From Gemmatimonadota bacterium (GTDB lineage: Bacteria > Gemmatimonadota > Gemmatimonadetes > Gemmatimonadales > GWC2-71-9): a stretch of 33,404 nt of DNA. The stretch is from NCBI GenBank assembly GCA_003220935.1, contig QHTT01000081.1, positions 1 to 33,404 on the forward strand, in the 5' to 3' direction. Below, in pieces: positions 1 to 8,119 of the stretch. How positions within the stretch are numbered: position 1 is the first letter of the stretch; each line of letters opens with the position of its first letter. The translations under genes were made by a program, and so were the position numbers. The notes beneath the pieces were generated by a model. That model searched no databases, was not told where the DNA came from, and saw only the letters and a program-made list of their open reading frames with translations.

Positions 1-2314
1 CCGTCACGTCGACGCTCCACTCCGCGCCCATCAGGACCGCGGTCACTCGACCGCCGGCGGTCCCGCTTCCTGGGTTCGAGGCTTCGCTCCCGCTGAGCGT
101 CAGCGGCGCGACCTCGGCCCGCACAGTGGCGTTGACGCCGGAGAGCGGCGGCGCGATCACGTCCAGCTCGTATACGCCCGGCACCAGGTCCTCGGCGCGC
201 ACCACGAACCCTCCCGTGCCAGGATCGGTCCGGCCGAGCTGCACCTCTTCGACATCGCGGAACGGTTGTCCGTTCGGCTCGTACAGCCGCGCCGTGGCGC
301 GCTGCTCGGCCGAGTCAGGGAGCGTGACGCGCGCGAGCAGGGTCGCCCCCGCCGGGGTGGCGCGGAGGAAGTAGCGCTGCACGCGCCCCGGGCCGATCCC
401 CCGCCGCTCGTCGTACAGCGGCCGCGACGCCAGGTCGTACGGAACGATGACGGTGTTGGGCAGGGTGAACAACGGGCCGGCGAGCGTATCGCTCGGATTC
501 CAGGCCGAGACGGCCCCGACGTACACGCCGGGCGCCGCTAATGGAGCGCGGGAGTACACGACCGGGATTTCAGTCTCCCGCGCTCCCGCCTGGACCAGAC
601 CCGGCACGCCGAGCCACGCGACGCTGCTGCGCAGGAGGAATTGCGCCGCCCTCAGGCCGGCGACATGTCGCACGTGGAACAGCTGCAGCGTGTCGGCCGG
701 CCCGGCGAAGCCGTCGCGGCGGAACGCCCCCGACGCGCCGCCTTCGGTCCGCCCGACGTACTCGGAGCCCTGGTGCCCGCTCAGCAGCCAGCGATAGGCC
801 GCCTCGAGCCGTGGCACGCCGGCGCCCTCGTCGATCGCGCTGGCGCCACCGACCGGGAGTGCCGACGCGCGCAGCGCCTGCGCCAGCTCGGCGGCACTGA
901 CCTTGCGGCCCTCCTGCAGCATGGCCGAGATGAGGCACGCGGCCAGGCCCGCGGCGTGCGGCGCGGCCATGCTGGTTCCGCCTTTGATTTCGTTGCCGGT
1001 GTCCCAGCGCGGCACCGCTGAAAAGGCGACCCCAGGCGTCACAAAGTCGGGCTTGGCGACCTCCCCGCCCCGGGAGCTCCACCAGCCGAGCACGTCCGCG
1101 GCGGGAGGAGTCCCCGCCTGCGCCGGCCGGGCGAACGCACCTGGGAAGATAGCGCCGATCGAGAGCGCGAGGTCGGCGGAGCCCGGGAAGCCCAGCGTCG
1201 ACAGCCCCGGCCCGTCGTTGCCGGCGCTGATCGTGAACACGATCGACGGATGGGCGGTCAGGAAGGCGTTCACGATGGAGTCGATCACCGCGCGCCCTTC
1301 GAGCTCGTTCCCGACCCCGAAACTCAGGTTCAAGACCAGCGGCAGGTTCCGTTGCTCGGCGTAGCGGGCGGCGTACTCCATGGCGCGCTGCATCGAGCCG
1401 TTCACGGAGATCCCACCGCGCGCGCTGTTGGCGATCTTGAACGCCAAGAGCTGGGCCCCCGGCGCGACCCCGTCGAATCCCGCGACGTTGAACAGGTTGT
1501 GGCCGGCCGCGATGCCCGCCACGTGCGTGCCGTGGCCCCCATTGTCGAAGACGATATCGAGCCGGGGGACACCATTGGTCTCGTCGAAGTTCGCGGCGAG
1601 GGTGATCGGCCTCGTGCCCAGCGCGATCGTCTCGCGCCCTTGGCGATAGTCGTGCAGCGGCATTTCGTCCTCGAATGAGCCGTTCAAGTTCGAGTCGAGG
1701 AACGCGACCCAGCCGTCGGGCGCCTTCACGACGATCACCGGGAAGACGTCGGTGTTCGTGCCGTTGCCGTTCAAGTCCGCTGCCGGCACTTTGCCCAGGG
1801 GCAGCTCGGATAGCTGTCCGCCGTACCAGGTCGTGGCGCTCGTGAGGCGTCCGATCCGCCCTGCGCCTGAAAGCTTCCGCCCGCCGACCGACACGGTCCC
1901 GTCACCCGACGGCGTAACTGGCGAGAGCGCGACTCGGCCTTCGTCCGAGAAATCCCGCACGTCAACGATCTTTGGTGCGCCGGTGCTGGCGGTGATGAGC
2001 CCGTCCACGCCGGGATCGACGCCGGTGTCGAGGATTCCGATCAGCACTCCCCGCCCGTCGTAGGTCGGATGCCTGGTGCGGAACTGATCGACCCCCGTGC
2101 CCTTGAGCGGCATCAGCCCGGCCATGAGGGCCACGGGCGGCGGGAGGGCGGGTTGCGCGTGCTCCGCCGCGGCGTCGGGAGGCGCGGTAGGCGTAGTCGG
2201 CGCGCCGGTGACCGGGGGCGGGGCCTTGGCGGGCTGCGGTCGTGTGACGGGCGCGCCGGTGGCGCAGGCGGCGCCGAGCGCGACGAGGACGAGCAGGAGC
2301 GGGCGTGTGGTCAC
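1..2314 (-). CDS. Tripeptidyl-peptidase II-like subtilase (S8), predicted lipoprotein, C-terminus cut by window edge
   Basis: A serine protease of the subtilisin clan. Reading from GTG at 2314 there is a short hydrophobic N-terminus ending in VALGAAC (a weak lipobox, Cys about residue 17), then a Pro/Ala-rich linker and the catalytic domain. The triad is visible: Asp96 in GILDTGVDPG, His261 in GGHGTHVAG and Ser448 in GGTSMAAPHAAG, with the oxyanion Asn in SAGNDGPG. The Asp-His spacing of about 165 residues is far longer than in subtilisin and matches the insert of the tripeptidyl-peptidase II branch, as do YDGRGVLIGILDTGVDPG and PKIVD. About 320 residues after the Ser are probably beta-rich TPPII-type domains and continue past base 1. 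The GTG overlaps the TGA of the upstream carboxyltransferase gene (GTGA) and GAGG lies 5 bases before it, so it is the last visible gene of the operon. Likely role is extracytoplasmic peptide degradation; the lipid anchor is inferred. Confidence 0.85.
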   Translation of the reverse strand, partial: MTTRPLLLVLVALGAACATGAPVTRPQPAKAPPPVTGAPTTPTAPPDAAAEHAQPALPPPVALMAGLMPLKGTGVDQFRTRHPTYDGRGVLIGILDTGVDPGVDGLITASTGAPKIVDVRDFSDEGRVALSPVTPSGDGTVSVGGRKLSGAGRIGRLTSATTWYGGQLSELPLGKVPAADLNGNGTNTDVFPVIVVKAPDGWVAFLDSNLNGSFEDEMPLHDYRQGRETIALGTRPITLAANFDETNGVPRLDIVFDNGGHGTHVAGIAAGHNLFNVAGFDGVAPGAQLLAFKIANSARGGISVNGSMQRAMEYAARYAEQRNLPLVLNLSFGVGNELEGRAVIDSIVNAFLTAHPSIVFTISAGNDGPGLSTLGFPGSADLALSIGAIFPGAFARPAQAGTPPAADVLGWWSSRGGEVAKPDFVTPGVAFSAVPRWDTGNEIKGGTSMAAPHAAGLAACLISAMLQEGRKVSAAELAQALRASALPVGGASAIDEGAGVPRLEAAYRWLLSGHQGSEYVGRTEGGASGAFRRDGFAGPADTLQLFHVRHVAGLRAAQFLLRSSVAWLGVPGLVQAGARETEIPVVYSRAPLAAPGVYVGAVSAWNPSDTLAGPLFTLPNTVIVPYDLASRPLYDERRGIGPGRVQRYFLRATPAGATLLARVTLPDSAEQRATARLYEPNGQPFRDVEEVQLGRTDPGTGGFVVRAEDLVPGVYELDVIAPPLSGVNATVRAEVAPLTLSGSEASNPGSGTAGGRVTAVLMGAEWSVDVT

Positions 2315-3906
2315 GTATCCCTCGGGAGGACGAAGGCCCCGATGTGCGGGCCAGTGAATTCCGCGGCGACTTCGAGCAGGAAGGCGACGGTGTCGCGGGT
2401 CTCCTCGGGGAGCACGAGTGCATCCACGAAGCCGCGCGCGCCGGCGAACCTGGCGTCGAGCTGGTGCTCGTAGTCGGCGCGCATCGCGTCGACGGCAGCG
2501 CTGTTGTCGGCCTTGTCGGCGGCGCTGCCGTAGACCGCCTGGATCGCGGATTCCCCCTCCATCACGCCCATGCGTCCCGTGGGCCAGGAGACGAGGAAGT
2601 CGGGGTCAAAGCCCTGCCCCGCCATTGCGTAGTAGCCGGCGCCCGAGGCGTGGTTCACGGTGAGGACGAGCTTCGGCACGGTGGCGGTCGCCATCGCCTC
2701 GACGAACCGCGCCCCGGCGCGGATGATCCCCGAGTGTTCCGCCTCCGTGCCGACCATGAACCCCGACACGTCCTGGACGAAGAGCAGCGGCGTCCGCTCC
2801 CGGTCGGCGGTGTCGATGAAGTACGCCACCTTCTCCGCGCTCTCGGTGTAGATGATGCCACCGATCTTGGGTGGCTCGCCCTGCTTCCCCTTGATGACCC
2901 CGCGGGAGTTGGCGATGAGGGCGACTGGCCGCCCCGCGATCGCGCCGTGCCCGCAAATCATCTCCGGCGCGATTTCGGGCTGGAACTCGGCCAGCGTCCC
3001 ACTGTCGAGCACACACTCCAGCACGGCGCGCACATCGTAGCTCATGCGATGGTCGGCGGGGAGGAGATCGTACAGCTGGTTCGGGTCGCGTTTGGGCTTG
3101 CCGGCCGGGAGCGAGGGCGCTGGGGGGGGGCGCGGGGGGCGCGGGGGGCGCGGCAGGCGGGCGACGTACTCGCGCATGCGTTTCAGGCAGTCGGCATCGT
3201 CCTGGGCGCGATAGTGGGCGACACCGCTCACCGCGGTGTGTGTCTTCGCCCCGCCCAGGCGTTCGGCGTCCACGAGCTGGCCCGTCGCGCCTTTCACGAG
3301 GTTCGGGCCGCCCAGCCCCATGAACGACGTGCCCTCCACCATGAAGATGACATCCGACAGCGCCGGCAGGTACGCGCCGCCGGCGATGCACGGGCCCATC
3401 ACGGCGGCGATTTGCGGCACGCGCAGGTAGTGCCGCATGATCGAGTTGTAATAGAAGATCCGCGCCGCGCCGTACTGTCCCGGAAAGACGCCGCCCTGGT
3501 ACGGGAGGTTCACGCCGGCGGAGTCGACCAGGTAGACGATCGGCACCCGCTGGCGCATGGCGATCTCCTGGGCGCGGAGGATCTTCTTGATCGTTTCCGG
3601 CCACCACGACCCCGCCTTCACGGTAGCGTCGTTCGCCACCACGACGACCGGGCGGCCGGCGATGCGTCCGAGGCCCGTGATCACGCCGGCGGCGGGGGCC
3701 TGGCCGTCGTACTGGTCGTACGCGACCAGCAGACCGACCTCGAACCACTCGCCGCCGGGGTCGAGCAACGCCGTGATGCGCTCCCGGGCGGTGAGCTTCC
3801 GCTGCTCGTGCTGGCGGCGGATCTTCTCCGGCCCGCCCCCCTGCTCGAGGCGCGAGCGCAGCTCGCGGTATTCCGCGGTGAGCGTCTTGAGACGGCTCAA
3901 AGACAA
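2311..3906 (-). CDS. Biotin-dependent acyl-CoA carboxylase, carboxyltransferase (beta) subunit
   Basis: Transfers CO2 from carboxybiotin to an acyl-CoA. The 531-residue length fits the beta subunits of propionyl-, methylcrotonyl- and geranyl-CoA carboxylases. The N-terminal CT half has VVANDATVKAGSWWP, YLVDSAGVNLP and the CoA/oxyanion segment MGPCIAGGAYLPALSD; the C-terminal half has VNHASGAGYYAMAG. Similarity is mixed: the DSAGVNLP...VFP block is methylcrotonyl-type while LGGAKTHTAVSGVAH is propionyl-type, so I leave the substrate open. The two halves are joined by an odd linker, RLPRPPRPPRPPP, encoded by a G-rich tandem repeat. No biotin carboxylase or carrier gene lies in the window. The start used is TTG at 3906 with no clear Shine-Dalgarno; TTG at 3900 is an alternative. 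It follows the mutase B12 subunit by 33 bases, a spacer filled with heptamer repeats. Context points to branched/odd-chain acyl-CoA metabolism. Confidence 0.9.
   Translation of the reverse strand: MSLSRLKTLTAEYRELRSRLEQGGGPEKIRRQHEQRKLTARERITALLDPGGEWFEVGLLVAYDQYDGQAPAAGVITGLGRIAGRPVVVVANDATVKAGSWWPETIKKILRAQEIAMRQRVPIVYLVDSAGVNLPYQGGVFPGQYGAARIFYYNSIMRHYLRVPQIAAVMGPCIAGGAYLPALSDVIFMVEGTSFMGLGGPNLVKGATGQLVDAERLGGAKTHTAVSGVAHYRAQDDADCLKRMREYVARLPRPPRPPRPPPAPSLPAGKPKRDPNQLYDLLPADHRMSYDVRAVLECVLDSGTLAEFQPEIAPEMICGHGAIAGRPVALIANSRGVIKGKQGEPPKIGGIIYTESAEKVAYFIDTADRERTPLLFVQDVSGFMVGTEAEHSGIIRAGARFVEAMATATVPKLVLTVNHASGAGYYAMAGQGFDPDFLVSWPTGRMGVMEGESAIQAVYGSAADKADNSAAVDAMRADYEHQLDARFAGARGFVDALVLPEETRDTVAFLLEVAAEFTGPHIGAFVLPRDT
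3122..3153. repeat. G-rich 9-bp tandem repeat inside the carboxyltransferase gene
   Basis: G9 followed by two further G6 runs separated by CGC (unit GGGGGGCGC). The 9-bp unit keeps frame and encodes the Arg-Pro-Pro repeats of the interdomain linker, but single-base slippage in the G9 run would break the gene. Confidence 0.8.
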
Positions 3907-3910
3907 GTGC

Positions 3911-3938
3911 GGAATGTGGAATCCGGAATGCGGAGTGC
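3911..3938. repeat. Four GGAAYGC-type heptamers in the spacer between the B12 subunit and the carboxyltransferase
   Basis: Read on the plus strand: GGAATGT, GGAATCC, GGAATGC, GGAGTGC, exactly contiguous. They fill nearly the whole spacer and end 5 bases before the TTG start of the downstream gene. The same heptamer family (GGAACGC) recurs in the trpC-trpB spacer, so this is a dispersed short-repeat family rather than a gene-specific signal. Confidence 0.8.
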
Positions 3939-3939
3939 T

Positions 3940-4356
3940 TCAGGCCGAGACATGTTCTGCTGCCCATTCTTCGATGTATCTGACCAGCTCCGACGTGGGC
4001 GTCCCCGGCCCGAACAACTTGCCGATCCCCTGTTTCTGGAGGGCGTCCATGTCCTCCGGCGGAATGATCCCGCCGCCCATCACGAGGACGTCGTCACGCC
4101 CGGCCTCGTTCAACAGCTTCCGCACGCGTGGAAACAGCGTGAGGTGCGCGCCCGAGAGGATGGAGAGGCCCACGACATCCACGTCCTCCTGCACCGCCGC
4201 TTGGGCGATCATCTCCGGCGTCTGGTGCAGGCCGGTATAGATCACCTCCATGCCGGCGTCCCGCAGCGCCGCGGCGACGACTTTAGCGCCGCGGTCGTGC
4301 CCGTCGAGACCGGGCTTCGCGACCAGCACGCGGATCGGCCGCTTCGCCGCGGCCAT
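3940..4356 (-). CDS. B12-binding small subunit of acyl-CoA mutase
   Basis: A free-standing cobalamin-binding domain of 138 residues that carries adenosylcobalamin for the mutase large subunit encoded two genes upstream. The DxHxxG signature is present as Asp18-Gly-His20-Asp-Arg-Gly23 in [10 protein letters not shown], where His20 would be the lower axial ligand to cobalt. LSILSG and VMGGGIIP are the other nucleotide-tail contacts of this fold. Length and start match IcmB and the small subunits of two-gene methylmalonyl-CoA mutases; it is complete, not a broken-off C-terminus. Its ATG overlaps the stop of the eRF1-like gene by one base (TGATG), implying translational coupling. Because the large subunit looks like isobutyryl-CoA mutase, IcmB is the likelier identity, but the domain itself does not separate the two. 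Confidence 0.92.
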   Translation of the reverse strand: MAAAKRPIRVLVAKPGLDGHDRGAKVVAAALRDAGMEVIYTGLHQTPEMIAQAAVQEDVDVVGLSILSGAHLTLFPRVRKLLNEAGRDDVLVMGGGIIPPEDMDALQKQGIGKLFGPGTPTSELVRYIEEWAAEHVSA

Positions 4357-5468
4357 CAGCAGCGGAACCGCAACAGCGCGGCCAGCCCGTCCACCGTGCG
4401 GCGTGCCGTGTCGTCGTACAACACGTCCACCTGCACGCGCTGGCGCAACGCCTCCTCGATCGCGTCATCGATGCGCGCGTCGTCGTTCTGGCCGTCGGCC
4501 AACAGGGTGCGCACCTGTCCCTTGGCAAGCGCCTTCAAGGTGGCCTGGATGCCGTTGACCGCCCACCCGGTGCCCAGCCCTTCCTGGACCGCCTCCGCGT
4601 GGGCCCGTTCCCAGGCCCGTTCGCGCTGGTCGCGCAGCAACAGCGCGGCTTCATGCACCTCGGCCGGGCTCGCCCGTTTCGGGTTCAGCTTGACGACGCC
4701 GAGCAGCAGGTCGTGGAGGTACGTGTGGAGGTGCGGCGCGAGGGCGGCTGCGTCCACGCCGATGCCCGCGACGACGAGACCGGCCAGCGGCCGCTGGGTG
4801 TGGATCTGGTAGATGCGGTCGGCGACGTTGGCGTAGTGCCGGTGCTTCTCCTCGCGGATCCGCATATGATAGTTGTGCTCGCCGTAGCCGCCCGCGAGCA
4901 CTCCGCCCCGCTTCGCCTGGCGCTGGCCGTGGAACTTACCGGGCCGCGTCGCCTCGGCTCGCAGGCCGGGGAGTTCCGCGACGTCGAAGGCCGTCACCTC
5001 GAAGAACCGCGCCCCGGTTCGGTCGCACGCCGCCACGAGGATCGTGCCGAATTCCTGCTCCAGCGCCACCAGCTCCCGGACGAGGGGGACGGGCTCCACG
5101 GCGAGCCGCGAGCGGTAGACGTGCGGCAAGGGGATCACGTCGAACAGGCCGATGGTGCGGCAGGCGAACAGCGCCACGCCCCGTGTGCGCGGCAGTTCCC
5201 CGGGCTCCTCGAAGTGTCGGCGGATCCGCTCGAGATCCGCGCCGACCTGGTCGCGCACGGCGCGCTCCAGGCTCTGGCGCTCCAGCGCCGCGACCGCTTC
5301 GCGGATCCGGTTTTTCATCTTGATGAGGTACTTGCCGCGGGTCTTGTCGCGCGGCTCGAGCTTCAGGTAGCACGACACGACCCGGTAGGGGCCGGGCTGA
5401 ATCGCCCCGAGCCGCTGCATCGCGTCACGGACTGCGTTCGCGCTGGGGGCGAGTGGGAGTGCGGTCAT
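4356..5468 (-). CDS. Bacterial archaeo-eukaryotic release factor (baeRF/Vms1-like) family protein
   Basis: 370 residues. I place it in the bacterial eRF1-like superfamily, perhaps baeRF family 10, from the mixed helical N-terminus, a central domain with [16 protein letters not shown], the charged block [17 protein letters not shown] with a preceding [11 protein letters not shown], and a C-terminal segment ending in [11 protein letters not shown]. The superfamily includes eukaryotic Vms1/ANKZF1, which releases stalled nascent chains from tRNA; bacterial members are largely uncharacterised and mostly lack GGQ, and none is seen here. It starts 3 bases after the mutase large-subunit stop and ends overlapping the B12-subunit start, so it sits between the two halves of one enzyme. 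A role in ribosome rescue is inference from fold only. Confidence is high that the gene is real, moderate for the family. Confidence 0.65.
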   Translation of the reverse strand: MTALPLAPSANAVRDAMQRLGAIQPGPYRVVSCYLKLEPRDKTRGKYLIKMKNRIREAVAALERQSLERAVRDQVGADLERIRRHFEEPGELPRTRGVALFACRTIGLFDVIPLPHVYRSRLAVEPVPLVRELVALEQEFGTILVAACDRTGARFFEVTAFDVAELPGLRAEATRPGKFHGQRQAKRGGVLAGGYGEHNYHMRIREEKHRHYANVADRIYQIHTQRPLAGLVVAGIGVDAAALAPHLHTYLHDLLLGVVKLNPKRASPAEVHEAALLLRDQRERAWERAHAEAVQEGLGTGWAVNGIQATLKALAKGQVRTLLADGQNDDARIDDAIEEALRQRVQVDVLYDDTARRTVDGLAALLRFRC

Positions 5469-5471
5469 GGG

Positions 5472-7037
5472 TCAAAAGAACACCGGCTCACGGTACGCGC
5501 CGTAAACGCGCTCCAGGGCGTGCCGGATCTCGTAGAGGGTACAGTAAGCGCGGGCGCAGTCCAGCATCGGGCCGATGACATTCGTGTCGTCCAGCGCGGC
5601 CTGTCGCAACGCCTCCAGCCGCGCGGCCGCCAGCCCGTTGTCCCGCTCCGCGCGGAGGCGTGCGAGCCGGCGCCGCTGGCTGTCCTCCGCGTCGTTCGAG
5701 ACCTTGAGGATCTCGACCGGGCGGTCGTCTTCGCTCGTGAAGTCGTTGACGCCCACGATCACGCGTTCGCGCGCCTCGAGCGCGCGTTGGAACCGCTCCG
5801 CCGAGCGCGCGATCTGCCGTTGAAACCAGCCGCTTTCGATGCCCTTGACGACGCCGCCGCCCGACTGGATCTCCGCGAACAACCCCTCAGCCTCGCGCTC
5901 GAGCTGGTCGGTGAGCGATTCGACGTAGTAGGAGCCGCCCAGCGGGTCGATCACCCGCGCGACGCCCGTCTCGTGTGCGATGATCTGTTGGGTGCGAAGC
6001 GCGAGCCGGACCGCGTCCTCGGTCGGGAGTGCGAGCGTCTCGTCGAGCGAGTTGGTGTGCAAGGACTGGGTCCCCCCCAGCACCGCCGCGAGCGCCTGGT
6101 AGGCGACCCGCACAACGTTGTTCATCGGCTGCTGCGCCGTGAGCGTGACGCCCGCCGTCTGACAATGGAAGCGCATCATCCACGAGCGTGGGTTCTTCGC
6201 CTGGTAGCGCTCGCGCATGTGACGGGCCCAGATGCGCCGGGCCGCGCGCAGCTTCGCGATCTCCTCGAAGAAATCGTTGTGGACGTCCCAGAAGAAGGAC
6301 AGCCGCGGTGCGAACGCGTCGACGTCGAGCCCGCGCGCCACCCCCCGCTCCACGTAGGTGAAGCCGTTCGCCAACGTGAAGGCGAGCTCCTGGGCGGCGG
6401 TCGCCCCGGCTTCCCGGATGTGGTAGCCGGAAATCGAAATGGTGTTCCACAACGGCGCGTGCCGGGCGCACCAATCGAACAGGTCGACGATGATCTTCAG
6501 CGCCGGCTCGACCGGATACACCCAGGCGTGCTGGGCCATGTATTCCTTGAGAATGTCGTTCTGCACCGTGCCGCGCAGCTTCTCGCTCGGGACGCCCTGC
6601 TTCTCCGCCGCCGCCACGTAGAAGCAGAACAGCATCGCCGCCGGCCCGTTGATGGTCATGGAGGTCGAGACCTGGTCAAGCGGGATGCCGCGGAACAGGT
6701 CCTCCATGTCCGCCAGCGACGAGATCGCCACGCCGCACTTCCCCACCTCGCCCTCGGCGCGTGGATGATCGGAGTCGTAGCCCATCAGTGTCGGGAAGTC
6801 GAACGCGACGGAGAGCCCCGTTTGACCGTGCTCCAGCAAGAACTTGTACCGCTGATTTGTGTCTTCCGCGGTGCCGAACCCCGCGAACTGGCGCATCGTC
6901 CACAGCCGGCCGCCGTACATCGTCGGGTGAATACCGCGCGTGAACGGATACGCGCCCGGCCTGCCGAGCTGCCGCTCGTCGTCGAAGCCGGCGAGGTCGG
7001 CGGCCGTATAGACGGGCTTCCGATCGGTTCCGCTCAT
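5472..7037 (-). CDS. B12-dependent acyl-CoA mutase large subunit, isobutyryl-CoA mutase-like
   Basis: 521-residue TIM-barrel subunit of an adenosylcobalamin carbon-skeleton mutase; the B12 domain is encoded separately. Family motifs are plain: [42 protein letters not shown] with catalytic His206, [15 protein letters not shown] and [10 protein letters not shown]. At the two positions that separate methylmalonyl- from isobutyryl-CoA mutases (Tyr89 and Arg207 in the Propionibacterium enzyme; Phe and Gln in IcmA) this protein has Phe51 (in MRQFAGFG) and Gln169 (in KEYMAQHAW). By established family knowledge this favours isobutyryl/n-butyryl-CoA interconversion; most pipelines would call it methylmalonyl-CoA mutase. 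The ATG overlaps the MeaB-like stop (ATGA), and that neighbour would protect and reload it. The domain is complete at both ends. Confidence 0.9.
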   Translation of the reverse strand: MSGTDRKPVYTAADLAGFDDERQLGRPGAYPFTRGIHPTMYGGRLWTMRQFAGFGTAEDTNQRYKFLLEHGQTGLSVAFDFPTLMGYDSDHPRAEGEVGKCGVAISSLADMEDLFRGIPLDQVSTSMTINGPAAMLFCFYVAAAEKQGVPSEKLRGTVQNDILKEYMAQHAWVYPVEPALKIIVDLFDWCARHAPLWNTISISGYHIREAGATAAQELAFTLANGFTYVERGVARGLDVDAFAPRLSFFWDVHNDFFEEIAKLRAARRIWARHMRERYQAKNPRSWMMRFHCQTAGVTLTAQQPMNNVVRVAYQALAAVLGGTQSLHTNSLDETLALPTEDAVRLALRTQQIIAHETGVARVIDPLGGSYYVESLTDQLEREAEGLFAEIQSGGGVVKGIESGWFQRQIARSAERFQRALEARERVIVGVNDFTSEDDRPVEILKVSNDAEDSQRRRLARLRAERDNGLAAARLEALRQAALDDTNVIGPMLDCARAYCTLYEIRHALERVYGAYREPVFF

Positions 7038-8077
7038 CGGGGAGCTCCGGTCCGCACCTGGTCAAGGATCTCGGCCGCGACGTCGTAGGGGCTCCGCCGA
7101 CCGTCCGCTACTTCGTCGAGCCGGGCGGCGAGCAGCTGCTCGGTCCGTGTGTCTTCCGTGATCCACTGCCGTACCGCGCGCTCCAGCACTGCGCGGGTGC
7201 GCTGCGCCAGCCGCTCGCGGCGCCGGGCGGCGAGCTTGCCGCTCTGTTGGAGGTGGACGAAATGCCGGTCGAGTGCGGCGACCAGCTCGTCCACTCCGTC
7301 GCCCCGTGACGCTACCATCGCGAGCACCGGCGGCTCCCACTCACCGCCGTCGGCCGCCCTCGACCGCCCTCGACCGCCTTCGACCGCCACGGCTGTGTGG
7401 TGCGGGGCGACGTGCCGGAACGCGTTGCCGCGCCTGATTCCCAGCATGACTTCGACCTCCTGTCGCAACTTGTCCGCTCCGGGGCGATCGCTCTTGTTGA
7501 CCACGTAGATGTCGGCAATCTCCATGACCCCGGCCTTCAACGTCTGGATGCCGTCTCCCGATTCGGGAACGAGCACCAGCACCGTCGACTCGGCGGTGCG
7601 CGCCACGTCCAACTCGGTCTGCCCCACGCCCACGGTCTCGATCAGGATCCGCTCGAACCCGAAGGCCTCGAGCAAGTCCGCGACCTCCTCCGTCGTCGTG
7701 GCGAGGCCGCCGTGGGCACCGCGCGTCGCCATCGAGCGGATAAAAACGCTGGGATCTACCCCAGCCGACTCCATCCGGATACGGTCGCCCAGGAGCGCGC
7801 CGCCGGTGAAGGGGCTCGTGGGATCGACCGCCACCACGCCGACGGTGAGGTCCTGCGCGCGAAACCGCTGGATCAGGCGCTCGGTGAGGGTGCTCTTGCC
7901 CGCGCCGGGCGGGCCGGTGATGCCGATCCGCCGCGTCCCCCCGCGTCCCAAGCCGGCGTGCACGTGGGACAGCAGCCGCTCGAAGCCGTCCCGTTGATTC
8001 TCGACGAGGCTGATGGCGCGTGCCAGCGCCGCCGGCTCGCGCCGCTCCAGGCCCTCGACGATGCGCTCGATGCTCAT
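7034..8077 (-). CDS. meaB: MeaB/ArgK-family P-loop GTPase, acyl-CoA mutase chaperone
   Basis: G3E-type GTPase that gates cofactor loading and protects B12-dependent acyl-CoA mutases from inactivation. It has Walker [13 protein letters not shown], the switch region [28 protein letters not shown] and the NKSD guanine-specificity motif, followed by the helical C-terminal dimerisation arm. About 347 residues from ATG at 8077, where [14 protein letters not shown] matches the usual N-terminus; an in-frame TTG at 8092 would add five residues. A low-complexity insertion ([16 protein letters not shown]), encoded by a 10-bp tandem repeat, lies between the G domain and the [17 protein letters not shown] segment. 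It sits directly upstream of, and overlaps, the mutase large-subunit gene, the classical arrangement. Confidence 0.94.
   Translation of the reverse strand: MSIERIVEGLERREPAALARAISLVENQRDGFERLLSHVHAGLGRGGTRRIGITGPPGAGKSTLTERLIQRFRAQDLTVGVVAVDPTSPFTGGALLGDRIRMESAGVDPSVFIRSMATRGAHGGLATTTEEVADLLEAFGFERILIETVGVGQTELDVARTAESTVLVLVPESGDGIQTLKAGVMEIADIYVVNKSDRPGADKLRQEVEVMLGIRRGNAFRHVAPHHTAVAVEGGRGRSRAADGGEWEPPVLAMVASRGDGVDELVAALDRHFVHLQQSGKLAARRRERLAQRTRAVLERAVRQWITEDTRTEQLLAARLDEVADGRRSPYDVAAEILDQVRTGAPR
7351..7390. repeat. 10-bp tandem repeat inside meaB
   Basis: Four consecutive decamers: CGGCCGCCCT, CGACCGCCCT, CGACCGCCTT, CGACCGCCAC. The unit is not a multiple of three, so gain or loss of one copy would shift the meaB frame. 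It encodes a Gly/Arg-rich insert not typical of the family. Confidence 0.8.
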
Positions 8078-8119
8078 GCAAGAGTCATGCAAAGGTAACT
8101 AGGACAACGCTGCTGTCGC

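Noticed and set aside
3907..3939. CRISPR-like array from the heptamers
   Set aside because: Units are 7 bases and contiguous, without spacers; no cas genes in the window.
2305..7088. Very long plus-strand open frames opposite the carboxylase, mutase and eRF1-like genes
   Set aside because: They are Arg/His/Val-rich with no recognisable domain and lie exactly antisense to clearly conserved genes; such frames are expected in very GC-rich DNA.
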